Origin: Bog-473 sp963777485
GTDB taxonomy: Bacteria > Actinomycetota > Acidimicrobiia > Acidimicrobiales > RAAP-2
DNA length: 64,000 bases
Reading direction: 5' to 3'
NCBI GenBank assembly: GCA_963777485.1
Contig: CAVZQP010000001.1
Location: 558,001 to 622,000, forward strand
In this document: piece after piece, positions 25,551-34,339 of the stretch
How positions within the stretch are numbered: position 1 is the first letter of the stretch
How the letters are laid out: each line of letters begins with the position of its first letter
The notes under the pieces: model-generated
Told to the model about the DNA's origin: nothing
What the model saw: the letters and a program-made list of their open reading frames with translations, nothing else
Database searches by the model: none
Made by a program: the position numbers and the translations under genes

Positions 25551-25575
25551 GTTTGATCCCTGGTCCGCCGGTTAT
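25551..25575 (+). promoter_or_regulatory. weak GTTT-N15-GGTTAT promoter of the general-stress sigma type
   Basis: GTTT at 25551-25554 and GGTTAT at 25570-25575 differ by one base in the -10 element from the GTTT/GGGTAT pairs at 34265 and 41411. The start would be about 55 nt before the fusion gene. Inference only. Confidence 0.3.
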
Positions 25576-25637
25576 CTGCCTTTTTGGTGTGAGCCGCGGG
25601 TAAGAGTGAAGGTGCAGGTGACCCCGAGGAGGTGGTC

Positions 25638-26969
25638 ATGAGGTTTCGCGATCGGCTCGACGCCGGCCGTCGCCTGGCCGAGGCACTGGCTCGCACCGAC
25701 CTCCGGATCCCAAAAGTCGTCGTCGTCGCCCTGCCCCGGGGCGGTGTGCCGGTTGCCTTCGAGGTGGCAGAACGACTCGGCGTCCCCCTCGATGTCCTTG
25801 TCGTGAGAAAGCTCGGCGTGCCCTTTCAGCCCGAACTCGCGATGGGTGCGATCGGTGAGGGAGGCGTGCTCGTCGAGAACCACGACGTGCTCCGGTCGGC
25901 TGGTCTCGGGTCGAAGGACCTGGAGCAGGCCGAGCAGCGTGAGCGGCCAGAACTCGAACACCGGGCAGCCCTGTACCGGGAGGGCCGGTCACGGGCGGAC
26001 GTTCGCGGCCGCTGTGCCATCGTGGTCGACGATGGCATCGCCACTGGTTCGTCCATGCGCGCTGCATGCCATGTGCTGCGCGCGCTCGGGGCAGCTCGCA
26101 TCGTCGTCGCGGTTCCGGTCGCGTCGCGCATGGCCGTGACCGACCTCCGGAGCGAGTGCGACGAACTGATCTGCCTCGAAGCCCCGGATCCGTTCTTCGC
26201 CGTCGGAGAGTGGTACCGAGATTTTTCGCAGACGAGAGACGACGAAGTGATCAGCCTGCTCCGACGCTCCGCTCTCGATCAGGAGCGCGCCGCCCGTCGA
26301 GGGGAGGACGCGACAGCTCCGTGGCGCGACGAAGAGGTCGAGATTGCGGCCGGCGAGATCGCACTGGCTGGTCGGCTCACCGTCCCCCCTGGCGTCATTG
26401 GGGCCGTCCTGTTCGCTCACGGCAGCGGAAGCAGTCGCCATAGCCCGCGCAATCGAAGCGTCGCCGCGTTCCTGCAGCAAGCGCGATTGGCCACGTTGCT
26501 GCTCGACCTTCTGACCCCCGCCGAAGTGTTGGACCATTCGAGCGTGTTCGACGTGCCTCTGCTCGCCGCTCGCCTAGGCGAGGCGTCGCAGTGGGTGAGC
26601 GCCTTGCCGGAGCTGGATGCCGTTCCTCTGGGCTACTTCGGGGCGAGCACCGGTGCGGCCGCCGCGCTGTGCGCTGCCGCGCAGCCCGACTCTCCCGTAG
26701 CGGCCGTGGTGTCCCGGGGCGGGCGTCCGGATCTCGCCGGGACGCTCCTGGCGGCTGTGAGGGCCCCGACTCTCTTGATCGTCGGCGGCCGGGACGAGGC
26801 TGTCCTCGAGCTGAACCGCAGGGCGCAGGCCGCATTGCGATGCCAGAACGAGCTGGTCGTCGTGCCCGGCGCCACGCACCTCTTCGAAGAGCCGGGCGCC
26901 CTCGACGCCGTTGCCGGTTTGGCACGTGACTGGTTCCTCGCCAATCTCGTGCCCCCGGAGCCTCAGTGA
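25638..26969 (+). CDS. phosphoribosyltransferase - alpha/beta hydrolase fusion protein
   Basis: 443 residues, ATG 25638 after GAGGAGG. Residues 1-215 form a PRTase domain: VALPRGGVPVAFEVAERLGV, then the PRPP loop VVDDGIATGSSM. Residues about 225-440 form a dienelactone-hydrolase-like domain with GAVLFAHGSGSSRHSPRN, a nucleophile elbow GYFGASTGAAAAL (Ser replaced in part by the GAST pattern with Ser at the elbow) and GATHLFEEPG providing His. The two-domain layout and length resemble Mycobacterium tuberculosis Rv0571c, a member of a dormancy/stress-associated region as I recall. Reaction unknown. Confidence 0.85.
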   Translation: MRFRDRLDAGRRLAEALARTDLRIPKVVVVALPRGGVPVAFEVAERLGVPLDVLVVRKLGVPFQPELAMGAIGEGGVLVENHDVLRSAGLGSKDLEQAEQRERPELEHRAALYREGRSRADVRGRCAIVVDDGIATGSSMRAACHVLRALGAARIVVAVPVASRMAVTDLRSECDELICLEAPDPFFAVGEWYRDFSQTRDDEVISLLRRSALDQERAARRGEDATAPWRDEEVEIAAGEIALAGRLTVPPGVIGAVLFAHGSGSSRHSPRNRSVAAFLQQARLATLLLDLLTPAEVLDHSSVFDVPLLAARLGEASQWVSALPELDAVPLGYFGASTGAAAALCAAAQPDSPVAAVVSRGGRPDLAGTLLAAVRAPTLLIVGGRDEAVLELNRRAQAALRCQNELVVVPGATHLFEEPGALDAVAGLARDWFLANLVPPEPQ

Positions 26970-28282
26970 CCGACTCCGTCGCCCTGCCCGACGAGTCCAG
27001 CGACCTCGCCGGCCGCCTGCAGCTGCGGAGGTGGTCCGACCCGGCCATCGTCGCCATCGCGTTCATCGCGCTCGCCTCGGGCTTCGGGCAGTACGGCGCC
27101 GTGGCCGCGTTGGGCGACGTCTCGAAGCAGCTGGGTCACGTGGCGCCCGGGGCATCGATCGCGGACAAGGTCGGCCTGTCGGGCACGAGCCTCGGCGTCG
27201 GCCTGGCGATCATCCGCCTGGCGTCACTGGGCAGCCTCCCTCTCATCGGCATTGCCGACCGGTTCGGACGGCGGCGCGTCATCCTCATCGTCACCATCCT
27301 GGGGCTCGGTATGACCGTCGTCGCCGCGGCCAGCCCCGGCTATTGGTGGTTCGTGGCGATCTTCGCCTTCGGGCGCCCGCTGTTGAGCGCGACGAACGCG
27401 CTGGCGGAGGTGATGGGAGCCGAGGAGACCGGGTCCAGGGACCGGACGGCCGCCGTGGCCCTCGTCGCAGCCGGTTACGCCGCCGGCGCGGGCCTGTCCG
27501 CCGTCGTGCACAGCCTCGCCGCGGGCGCGCTCGGCTTTCGCGGGATCTTCGCGCTCGCAGTCGTCCCGCTCGCCGGCGTGTACGCACTGCGGAACAGAGT
27601 GGAAGAACCCCGGCGCTTCGTGGTCGCCGAGGCCGCCGCGGAGCACCCGACGCCCGTGTGGGGCGCGGTCGGGCGGCGTTATCGCACCCATGTGATCGTC
27701 TTCGCCGTGATCGGGTTCGCGATCTCGATCGTCACCGGCCCCGCAAACAGCTTCGCCTTCCTCTACGCGCAGGACGTTCTGCATCTGGCGGGCTACGTCA
27801 CCGCAACGGTGGTCGTCGTCTCAGGCGCCGCGGGCGGGCTCGGGCTCGTGGCTGGCCGCTGGCTGGCCGATCGCGTCGGCCGTCGCCCTACCGGGACCGT
27901 CGCCCTCGTGGGCGTCGCGTGCGCGGGTGCGCTCGCCTACACCGGTTCCGAGTCAGCGTACGTCGCGGGATACGTTCTGGGCGTGCTCAGCGGCGGGCTG
28001 CTCGCCCCCGCCGTCGGGGCGATGCTGGCCGAATTGTTCCCGACCTCGATACGCGCATCGGTCGCGGGGTGGTGGGTCACGGCGGGCGTCCTCGGCGCCG
28101 TTGTCGGGCTCGTCGCCTTCGGCGCCGTGGCGGACGTGGGCAACCGGTTCGCGGCCGCCGCAGAGCTGACGTTCCTGCCGGCCGCCGCGGCCGCGGCGCT
28201 GTTCTGGTTCCTGCCGGAGACGAAGGGCCACGAACCCGAGGCGCTCTGGCCCGAGCCAGATCCGGGTTTGGCCGCTGCCTAG
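26966..28282 (+). CDS. MFS transporter
   Basis: 438 residues with twelve predicted membrane spans, starting at GTG that overlaps the previous stop (GTGA). GIADRFGRRRVIL between helices 2 and 3 and WLADRVGRRPTG in the second half are the paired MFS loop motifs. LPETKGHEPEALW near the C-terminus is like the sugar/metabolite:H+ symporter branch. Co-translated with the PRTase fusion. Substrate cannot be inferred. Confidence 0.88.
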   Translation: MTDSVALPDESSDLAGRLQLRRWSDPAIVAIAFIALASGFGQYGAVAALGDVSKQLGHVAPGASIADKVGLSGTSLGVGLAIIRLASLGSLPLIGIADRFGRRRVILIVTILGLGMTVVAAASPGYWWFVAIFAFGRPLLSATNALAEVMGAEETGSRDRTAAVALVAAGYAAGAGLSAVVHSLAAGALGFRGIFALAVVPLAGVYALRNRVEEPRRFVVAEAAAEHPTPVWGAVGRRYRTHVIVFAVIGFAISIVTGPANSFAFLYAQDVLHLAGYVTATVVVVSGAAGGLGLVAGRWLADRVGRRPTGTVALVGVACAGALAYTGSESAYVAGYVLGVLSGGLLAPAVGAMLAELFPTSIRASVAGWWVTAGVLGAVVGLVAFGAVADVGNRFAAAAELTFLPAAAAAALFWFLPETKGHEPEALWPEPDPGLAAA

Positions 28283-29055
28283 GAGTAGGTGAAGGTCACG
28301 GCGTTGGAGGCGCCGCCGGCCGTCGTGATGATCACCTGGGCCGACGACGAGCCGCTCATGGGCGGCACGGTGACCGTGCAGGTGTTGGCGGCCGGACAGC
28401 TCGTCGCGGCCACTTGACCGTTGAAGGTCGCGACGATCTGACCGTCGGAGCTGAGGAAGTTGGATCCGTCGACCACGATGCCCTGGCCGGCGGCGGCACG
28501 GGCGGGTGAGAGCGAAGCGATCACCGGAGGACCTCCTGGAGTCGCCGGGGGCGCAGTCGATGTCGTCGTGCTCGCTTTGGCGGCACCCCCGCTGCGGCCT
28601 TTCGTCGCCGGCCGGTGCGCCACCGGATGGTGCGTCGCCGGCGTCGTCCCTGCGTGAGCGGCCGTGGTCGGCGTGGCGGCGGGCGGTGCTGCTCCCTGCT
28701 GCCCGCCGCCTCCCGACGTGACCGCGAGTGCGATGCCCGCAACGACGACCAGGACGGCGACGATGGCGACCGAGATGGTGAGCCAGTGCTCCCGTCGGGC
28801 CGATTCGTCTCGCTCACCCGGCGGGCCCGGAGGACCGGCCCAGGGCGGTGCGGGCAGGGTGGATGGCCTTGGTGGCGTGGGTGGGTCGTCTGCGGGCGCA
28901 CCAACCGTGACGGGCTGCGTGTCCTGCTCGATACTGCCCGAGCCCGTGACCACACCGGCCCGTTCGCGGGCGCGGCGTACCGCAAGCTCCATGGCCCCCA
29001 GCGCACGCTGGCTCGGCGTTCCCGGGGGGCGCTCGCCAGTCGTCCTGTCCGACAT
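28279..29055 (-). CDS. membrane-anchored protein with extracellular IPT/TIG domain
   Basis: 258 residues. A 90-residue Pro-rich cytoplasmic part (TPPRPSTLPAPPWAGPPGPP) is followed by one membrane helix (LTISVAIVAVLVVVAGIALA), a Thr/Ala/Pro linker, and an immunoglobulin-like IPT/TIG domain beginning PVIASLSPARAAAGQGIVVD with a paired-Cys strand (SCPAANTCTVTVPP). Such proteins sit on the outer face and bind polymers or other surface proteins. Its stop overlaps that of the MFS gene by 4 nt in antisense. Role unknown. Confidence 0.75.
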   Translation of the reverse strand: MSDRTTGERPPGTPSQRALGAMELAVRRARERAGVVTGSGSIEQDTQPVTVGAPADDPPTPPRPSTLPAPPWAGPPGPPGERDESARREHWLTISVAIVAVLVVVAGIALAVTSGGGGQQGAAPPAATPTTAAHAGTTPATHHPVAHRPATKGRSGGAAKASTTTSTAPPATPGGPPVIASLSPARAAAGQGIVVDGSNFLSSDGQIVATFNGQVAATSCPAANTCTVTVPPMSGSSSAQVIITTAGGASNAVTFTYS

Positions 29056-29183
29056 CCGTGCCTCCGTCCAAATCTTTGCCCCCTTCGGTGCAGATGTATT
29101 CGCGCGCCGAGGCGAAAGGCGCGGTGATATCCCGTCCGCCGCCCGGTGGTGGCGGCGTCTTGCATTTCGTGCGACTCTGGCCC

Positions 29184-30260
29184 GTGTCGACCAGCCACCA
29201 GCTCGTCGTGTGCGACGGGGATGAAACGGGGCAGGAGCTGCTCGAGCAGGCGTTGCGGGTCATGTCCCCCGACGTCCTGGGCTTCGGTCTCGAACTGCGG
29301 CATTTCGACCTCTCACTCGAGAACCGCCGCGCCACGGGGAACGAGGTTGTCCGCCACGCTGCGGCAGCGATGCGCGAGACCGGCCTCGGATTGAAGGCGG
29401 CCACCGTGACGCCCGAGGTCACGGGGGATGTCGGGAGCCCGAACCGCATCCTCCGCGAAGGCATCGGCGGGTCGGTGATCGTGCGTACGGGCCGGCGCAT
29501 TCCGGGTGTGACACCGCCGGCCCACGTCGTGTACCCCATCGTGGTGGTGCGCATGGCAGTGGGGGACGCGTATGGCGCCGAGGAGGGGAGGACCGGCAGT
29601 CCGGGCCAGGCGGGGGAGCAGGCGTGGCGGACCGAGCGCATCGACCGCTCTGTGTGCCGGTCGGTCGCCGAATACGCGTTCCGGGCCGCCGCTGCCTCTG
29701 GGGCGTCCGTGTACGGCGGTCCCAAGTGGACCGTCTCGACCGTCTACGAGGGGATGCTCAAAGAGGAGATGGATGCGGCGGCGTCCCGGCACCCTGACGT
29801 CGTCTACCGGCCGACCCTCATCGACGCCGCCTACGCCGGGCTGATCGCCGAGTCGGGCGCCAGCCCGCTCGTCATGCCCACGCTCAATCGCGACGGCGAC
29901 TGCATCTCGGACCTCGTCCTGTCGCTGTTCGGTTCGATCGCGGGCGCCGAGTCGGTGCTCCTCGCGCTCGACGACGACATGCGTCCCCTCGTCGCCATGG
30001 CGGAGGCGCCGCACGGCACCGCACCGTCGCTGATGGGGAAGAACGTCGCCAACCCGATGGCGATGCTGCTCGCCTGCGCGGCCGTTCTCGATCACGCGGC
30101 GCACGGCGATGCCGTGGTGTCCGGCCGCGCGGCCGCTATCCGGACTGCCACGCTCGGCGCGGCGGCCGACGGGATCCGCACGTTCGACCTCGGTGGCGAA
30201 GCGTCGACCTCAGAGGTGGTCGACGAGGTGCTCCGTCGGCTTCGTGACGGCGGTGGCTGA
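29184..30260 (+). CDS. isocitrate/isopropylmalate dehydrogenase family protein
   Basis: 358 residues from GTG 29184, chosen because coding character starts at STSHQLVVCDGDETGQELLE; the open frame reaches back to 29058. SPNRILREGIGGSVIVR binds the substrate, VMPTLNRDGDCISDL holds the metal-binding aspartates in a form spaced differently from the usual D-x3-D, and AEAPHGTAPSLMGKN is the cofactor loop. The enzyme would oxidatively decarboxylate a 2-hydroxy acid with NAD(P). Divergence from both IDH and LeuB means the substrate is unsettled. Confidence 0.72.
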   Translation: MSTSHQLVVCDGDETGQELLEQALRVMSPDVLGFGLELRHFDLSLENRRATGNEVVRHAAAAMRETGLGLKAATVTPEVTGDVGSPNRILREGIGGSVIVRTGRRIPGVTPPAHVVYPIVVVRMAVGDAYGAEEGRTGSPGQAGEQAWRTERIDRSVCRSVAEYAFRAAAASGASVYGGPKWTVSTVYEGMLKEEMDAAASRHPDVVYRPTLIDAAYAGLIAESGASPLVMPTLNRDGDCISDLVLSLFGSIAGAESVLLALDDDMRPLVAMAEAPHGTAPSLMGKNVANPMAMLLACAAVLDHAAHGDAVVSGRAAAIRTATLGAAADGIRTFDLGGEASTSEVVDEVLRRLRDGGG

Positions 30261-30265
30261 GCCGG

Positions 30266-30592
30266 TCAGCGACTGAGCGCCCGCTCCAGCTGGGACTTGT
30301 TCATCTTGGAGCGGCCTTCGACGCCCTTCTTGCGGGCCTCTTCGTAGAGCTGGTCCCGCGTCCGTCCGCCGGGCCCACGGTGCGAACGCAATCCGCCCCG
30401 GCGTCCGGAGGAAATGTCGTGGGTCGACGCCTCGCTGGCGGCACGGGCCTCACCCGATCGGGCCCGCTCCTTGTTCACGGTCCGGGCTGCGATCTCCTCC
30501 GCCTCGGACTCGGCGTCGCCTCGGTCCAGCAGGCCCTCTTTGATGTGCTCGTACTGGCGTTCTCGCTTGTCGCTCCATTGTGCTTGCGGCAT
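30266..30592 (-). CDS. small basic protein, 'plasmid stabilization'/Rho N-like family
   Basis: 108 residues, ATG 30592 after GAGGAG. MPQAQWSDKRERQYEHIKEG, IAARTVNKERARSGEA and a Gly/Arg-rich HDISSGRRGGLRSHRGPGGR segment are followed by a C-terminal KMNKSQLERALSR, which is like the Rho termination-factor N-terminal (SAP-like) helix pair. Databases name relatives plasmid stabilization proteins, with no function shown. It is encoded just downstream of the LigD polymerase gene and could be a nucleic-acid-binding partner; that is inference. Confidence 0.7.
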   Translation of the reverse strand: MPQAQWSDKRERQYEHIKEGLLDRGDAESEAEEIAARTVNKERARSGEARAASEASTHDISSGRRGGLRSHRGPGGRTRDQLYEEARKKGVEGRSKMNKSQLERALSR

Positions 30593-30687
30593 CGTGGTCT
30601 CCTCGGTATTCGGCTCTCGGTTGGCGCATACCCGAAACAAACAGAAGCACGCTGCATCGGGCCTTTGACCTCGTTCCGCGTTCCTCG

Positions 30688-31596
30688 CTACGGCGTCCCG
30701 AGCGCCGCGAAGAGGTCGCCGTCCCTTTCCACCCTGCGCAGCACGTCCGCCGTCTCGAACGAGAGGAGTTGCGCCTTCTTCTGCTTGGCGCAGCGCTGCA
30801 CCTCTTCGGCCGTCACCGGCGTCGACACCGTCGGCCGGGGCCGGGCGCGCACCGAGTACACAGCGACGGTGGTCTTCGCCGGGTGGTTCTGGCTCCAGTC
30901 GATCAACACCCGGCCCTGCCGCAAGGACTTGCGCATGTTCGAGACGACGAGATCGCGGTGGTCGGACTCCAGTTTGCGGGCGATGTCGTGGGCGCGGTTG
31001 CGCACACCGTCCCACGTGCTCCTCGCCCCGGCCGGCGCGTAGAGCTGCAGCCCTTTCGAGCCGCTCGTCTTGGCGAAGGACGGCGTACCGGCCTTCGCCA
31101 GCTCGTCGATGATGTAACCGGCGACGACGCAGCACTCCACGATGGAGGCGCCCTCGCCCGGGTCGAGGTCGAACACCATGAAGTCCGGGTTAGCGGGCAG
31201 CTTGCGGCGGCGTCCGACATGCCACAAGGGCACGTGGAACTCGATGTTGCCCAGGTTCGCCGCCCACGCCAACGTCGGGACGTCGTTGGCCATGGCATAG
31301 GGGATGTCCTCGTGCCCGTCCGTCGACGGCACGGTGACCGTGGCCACCCAGTCCGGGGCGTGTGACGGGACGTGCTTCTCGAAGAACGACTTTCCGTCCA
31401 CGCCATTGGGAAAGCGCCGCATCGTGAGGGGCCGTTCTTTGACGTGCGGGAGCATCGCGTCGGCGATGCGCACGTAGTAGTCGATGAGCTGGCCCTTGGT
31501 GAAGCCGCTCTCGGGATAGAACACCTTGTCGAGGTTGGAGACGGACAGCTCGCGGCCACCGATGGTGGCGCGGGTCGACGTGCTGGCGCGGCTCAC
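30688..31596 (-). CDS. LigD-type polymerase/primase (NHEJ polymerase domain, stand-alone)
   Basis: 302 residues equal in extent to the POL domain of LigD. LDKVFYPESGFTKGQLIDYY starts the fold, VFDLDPGEG supplies the catalytic aspartates, and KTSGSKGLQLYAP, with HDIARKLES after it, lines the nucleotide site. It adds ribo- or deoxynucleotides during non-homologous end joining. Thirty-seven bases after the PE-ligase gene on the same strand, so the two form one repair operon; M. tuberculosis has them fused, here they are separate. Confidence 0.92.
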   Translation of the reverse strand: MSRASTSTRATIGGRELSVSNLDKVFYPESGFTKGQLIDYYVRIADAMLPHVKERPLTMRRFPNGVDGKSFFEKHVPSHAPDWVATVTVPSTDGHEDIPYAMANDVPTLAWAANLGNIEFHVPLWHVGRRRKLPANPDFMVFDLDPGEGASIVECCVVAGYIIDELAKAGTPSFAKTSGSKGLQLYAPAGARSTWDGVRNRAHDIARKLESDHRDLVVSNMRKSLRQGRVLIDWSQNHPAKTTVAVYSVRARPRPTVSTPVTAEEVQRCAKQKKAQLLSFETADVLRRVERDGDLFAALGTP

Positions 31597-31633
31597 CGGG
31601 CGGCCGGCCGTCGTTCACGCGGACGAGGACCTG

Positions 31634-33094
31634 TCATTCCACCGTCACGTCCTCCGGCCTCTTGTCCGGCCGCAGCCCCCGCCACGTCGGGTGACGCAGG
31701 CGACCTGCCGTCGTCCACTCGCCGTAGGCGACCTCCCCGACCAATGACGGACGGACGAAGTGTGCGTTGGCGGTCTCCCGCGCGGGCAGCGGGGAGTCGA
31801 AGGGGCTGCTCTTGGCGGCGAGGGGGTCCAGGTCGGCCAGGAGGTCGCGGCGGGCCCGTTCGCTAAACCCGGTCCCCACCTTCCCGGCGTAGCGCAGCCC
31901 GTCTTCGCCGGGGATCCCGAGCAGGAGTGCACCGAGGCTGCCTTCCCGCTCGCCGCGTCCTTCGGTCCAGCCTCCGATCACCACCTCCTGGGTCCGGAAC
32001 GACTTGACCTTGACCCAGTCGGGACTCCGACGCCCCGGTCGGTAGGGCGAGTCGCGTCGCTTCGCCACCACGCCCTCGAGCCCGTTCGCCGTCGCCGCAT
32101 CGAGGATGTCCCGGCCGGACACGTCGCGAAAGGTCTCGGTGGTCGTGAACGTCTCGCCGGCGAGCTGCAGGGACTCGAGCCGCGCCCGCCGCTCGTCGTA
32201 GGTGTCGTCGGTGATCACGCGGCCGTCGATGTAGAGCAGGTCGAAGGCGACGAAGCTGACCGGATCGGTGGCGGACCGCCGCTTCGCTTCTCGCTGGTTC
32301 GCCACATGCATCCTGTGCTGCAGCCTCGAGAAGCTCGGTCGCCCGTCCTCTCCGAGGGCGACCACCTCACCGTCCAGGACGCACGTCGTCATGCCGAGGA
32401 ATTTCCCCACGTCGGCCAACTCGGGGAAGGCAGCGGTCACGTCGAGATCGTTCCTGCTTTGGGCCCTCACTCTCCCGCCCTCCACGAAGAGGATGGTGCG
32501 CACGCCGTCCCATTTGATCTCGAACGCCCAGTGTTCGTCGTCCGGAGGAAGGGTTCCCGAGGTGGCCAGCATCGGCTTGACCGACGTCGGCAGGGGATCG
32601 GTGCGGGTCGACTGGCCGTGCCGATGGATCATCCAGTTGCGGTCCTTCGTTTGGAACAGGACGAAGTCGCCCGATGCCCTTGTTCCGTGCAGCACGAACT
32701 TGACTTCCTTGTCCGTCCATTTCTCCGCGTCGTAGACCCCGTGGTCCCAGATCGTCATCTTGCCGCCGCCGTATTCGCCCTTCGGTATCTCACCCTCGAA
32801 CGTGGCGTACTCGAGTGGATGGTCCTCGGTGTGCACCGCGAGATGGTTGTGGTCGGGCGATTCGGGCAAACCCTTCGGCAGCGCCCACGATGCCAGGACG
32901 CCGTCGCGCTCGAGGCGGAGGTCCCAGTGCAAGCTGCGGGCGTGGTGTTCCTGGATCACGAACCGCATGGCCCCTCGACGCGACGAGGCCCGGCGCCCCA
33001 TCGGCTCCGAGGTCTTCTCGGGGTCCCTCTTGGCGCGATAGGTCTCGAGCTTGGTCGATCCCCTCGGGGCGGGACGCTTTGCCTTCGGTGCCAC
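31634..33094 (-). CDS. ligD: LigD: 3'-phosphoesterase plus ATP-dependent DNA ligase
   Basis: 486 residues from GTG 33094. Residues 40-160 form the phosphoesterase: FVIQEHHARSLHWDLRLERD and GEIPKGEYGGGKMTIWD carry the metal-binding His, Asp and Glu residues. Residues about 190-480 are the ligase: the AMP-accepting Lys is in FEIKWDGVR, followed by CVLDGEVVAL, FVAFDLLYIDGR, GLEGVVAKRRDSPYRPG and DWVKVKS. It trims and seals double-strand breaks together with the stand-alone polymerase. No Ku gene was found in the window. Confidence 0.92.
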   Translation of the reverse strand: MAPKAKRPAPRGSTKLETYRAKRDPEKTSEPMGRRASSRRGAMRFVIQEHHARSLHWDLRLERDGVLASWALPKGLPESPDHNHLAVHTEDHPLEYATFEGEIPKGEYGGGKMTIWDHGVYDAEKWTDKEVKFVLHGTRASGDFVLFQTKDRNWMIHRHGQSTRTDPLPTSVKPMLATSGTLPPDDEHWAFEIKWDGVRTILFVEGGRVRAQSRNDLDVTAAFPELADVGKFLGMTTCVLDGEVVALGEDGRPSFSRLQHRMHVANQREAKRRSATDPVSFVAFDLLYIDGRVITDDTYDERRARLESLQLAGETFTTTETFRDVSGRDILDAATANGLEGVVAKRRDSPYRPGRRSPDWVKVKSFRTQEVVIGGWTEGRGEREGSLGALLLGIPGEDGLRYAGKVGTGFSERARRDLLADLDPLAAKSSPFDSPLPARETANAHFVRPSLVGEVAYGEWTTAGRLRHPTWRGLRPDKRPEDVTVE

Positions 33095-33102
33095 TCGGCT
33101 CC

Positions 33103-33108
33103 ACCGTA
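33103..33108 (-). promoter_or_regulatory. -10 box (TACGGT) for a leaderless ligD mRNA
   Basis: On the minus strand TACGGT ends 8 nt before the GTG of the PE-ligase gene with no ribosome-binding site between. Confidence 0.4.
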
Positions 33109-33203
33109 GCCAGGAAGTTCTGCGAATCGAGCCGGTCGCACCGGGGTATGGACCGCAAGATGCAATGCACAAAGGGCGCAGAGCGCAGACCTCGGTGCAG
33201 GCG

Positions 33204-34259
33204 ATGAACCCGCTGGAGCAGACACTGCGCCGGGTGGACGTGGCCCAGCAACGGTTCGGGCCGCTCGCCTTCTTGTTCGGGGTGGTGAAGAAGTTCGGCG
33301 ATGACCGGGGCGGCCTGCTGTGCGCCATGTTGGCTTTCTACGGATTCCTCACCATTTTTCCGCTGTTGTTGCTCCTGGTCACCGTGCTCGGCTTCTTGGG
33401 CGGCGGTCCGCACTCGCTCGCTCATCGCATCGAGGCCTCGGCCTTCGCCCAGTTCCCTCTGGTCGGCAGCAAGCTGAGCTCGAACATCCACGCGCTGCAC
33501 AGTGGCAGCACGTTCGGGCTCGTGGTGGGGATTCTCGTCGTCCTCTGGGGATCCCAGGGCGCCCTGCAGACAGCACAGTTCGCCCAGGCAGAGATCTGGC
33601 ACGTGCCGGCGACCGTGCGACCGAACTTCTGGGCGCGGCTGGGGCGCACCGGCTTGATGCTGGCCGTGCTCGGTGTCTTCCTTGTCGCAACCACGGTCCT
33701 CGCCGGACTGATCACCATCGGCCATCACGGCACCTGGACGGCGATCGGTGCGGTGGTGTTGTCACTGGTCCTGAACGTCGTCTTGTTCGTCGTCGCGTTC
33801 CGCGTGCTTACGCCGCGGCAGATCGACTGGTCGGACCTTTGGCCGGGGGCGATCGTCGGTGGAGCCGGCTGGACCGTGCTCCAGTACGTGGGCGGGCTCT
33901 TGGTGGAACACAGCCTGCGCAACACCAGCAAGGTCTACGGCAGCTTTGCCTTGGTGCTCGGACTGATTGCGTTCCTCTACCTGTCGGCCCAGATGACCGT
34001 CTATGCCGCTGAGGTGAATGTCGTCCGGGCGCGCCGTCTCTGGCCGCGGAGCATCGTGCAGCCACCACTCACGCCGGCGGACCGCGAAGTTCTCTCGTCT
34101 CTCGCGTTGGAGGGCAAGCGACGGCCGGAGCAGTACGTCGGCGTCGGATTCATTGACACGGCGCAGGGCGAGAACAGAGACGGTCCGGTCGACGAAAGTG
34201 ATCTTCCCGCCCAGACGTCGTCCCCACCGGAAGCATCCGGCGTTGCGCGTACCGCGTGA
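33204..34259 (+). CDS. YihY/BrkB-family integral membrane protein
   Basis: 351 residues from ATG 33204 (ATG 33165 is possible). Six predicted spans: AMLAFYGFLTIFPLLLLLVT, FGLVVGILVVLWGSQGAL, LMLAVLGVFLVATTVLAG and others. LLCAMLAFYGFLTIFPLLLL is the family signature, with NTSKVYGSFALVLGLIAFLY near the end. The C-terminal 50 residues are charged and cytoplasmic. Once called ribonuclease BN by error, the family's function remains unclear. Divergent from ligD. Confidence 0.88.
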   Translation: MNPLEQTLRRVDVAQQRFGPLAFLFGVVKKFGDDRGGLLCAMLAFYGFLTIFPLLLLLVTVLGFLGGGPHSLAHRIEASAFAQFPLVGSKLSSNIHALHSGSTFGLVVGILVVLWGSQGALQTAQFAQAEIWHVPATVRPNFWARLGRTGLMLAVLGVFLVATTVLAGLITIGHHGTWTAIGAVVLSLVLNVVLFVVAFRVLTPRQIDWSDLWPGAIVGGAGWTVLQYVGGLLVEHSLRNTSKVYGSFALVLGLIAFLYLSAQMTVYAAEVNVVRARRLWPRSIVQPPLTPADREVLSSLALEGKRRPEQYVGVGFIDTAQGENRDGPVDESDLPAQTSSPPEASGVARTA

Positions 34260-34264
34260 CGGCC

Positions 34265-34290
34265 GTTTTCCCGGTTTCCCTCACGGGTAT
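34265..34290 (+). promoter_or_regulatory. GTTTTC / GGGTAT promoter, general-stress sigma type
   Basis: GTTT at 34265-34268 and GGGTAT at 34285-34290, 16-nt spacer, agree with the SigB/SigF-type consensus known in Gram-positive bacteria (GTTT-N15-17-GGGTA). Transcription would begin near 34298, giving a leader of about 40 nt to ATG 34340. Confidence 0.55.
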
Positions 34291-34295
34291 CTAAC

Positions 34296-34332
34296 CCTCC
34301 GGCGCGCAAGACGCGCTGGATGACGAAGGAGG
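34296..34332 (+). promoter_or_regulatory. leader hairpin pairing CCTCC with the GGAGG ribosome-binding site
   Basis: GCGCG (34302-34306) pairs with CGCGC (34312-34316), and CCTCC (34296-34300) can pair with GGAGG (34328-34332), the ribosome-binding site of the next gene. If formed it would reduce translation. The outer pairing spans an unpaired 11-nt side, so its stability is uncertain. Confidence 0.4.
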
Positions 34333-34339
34333 TCCAAAG

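Noticed and set aside
29058..29183. Upstream extension of the isocitrate-dehydrogenase-like gene
   Set aside because: Overlaps the promoter region of the divergent TIG-domain gene and lacks family similarity; GTG 29184 chosen.
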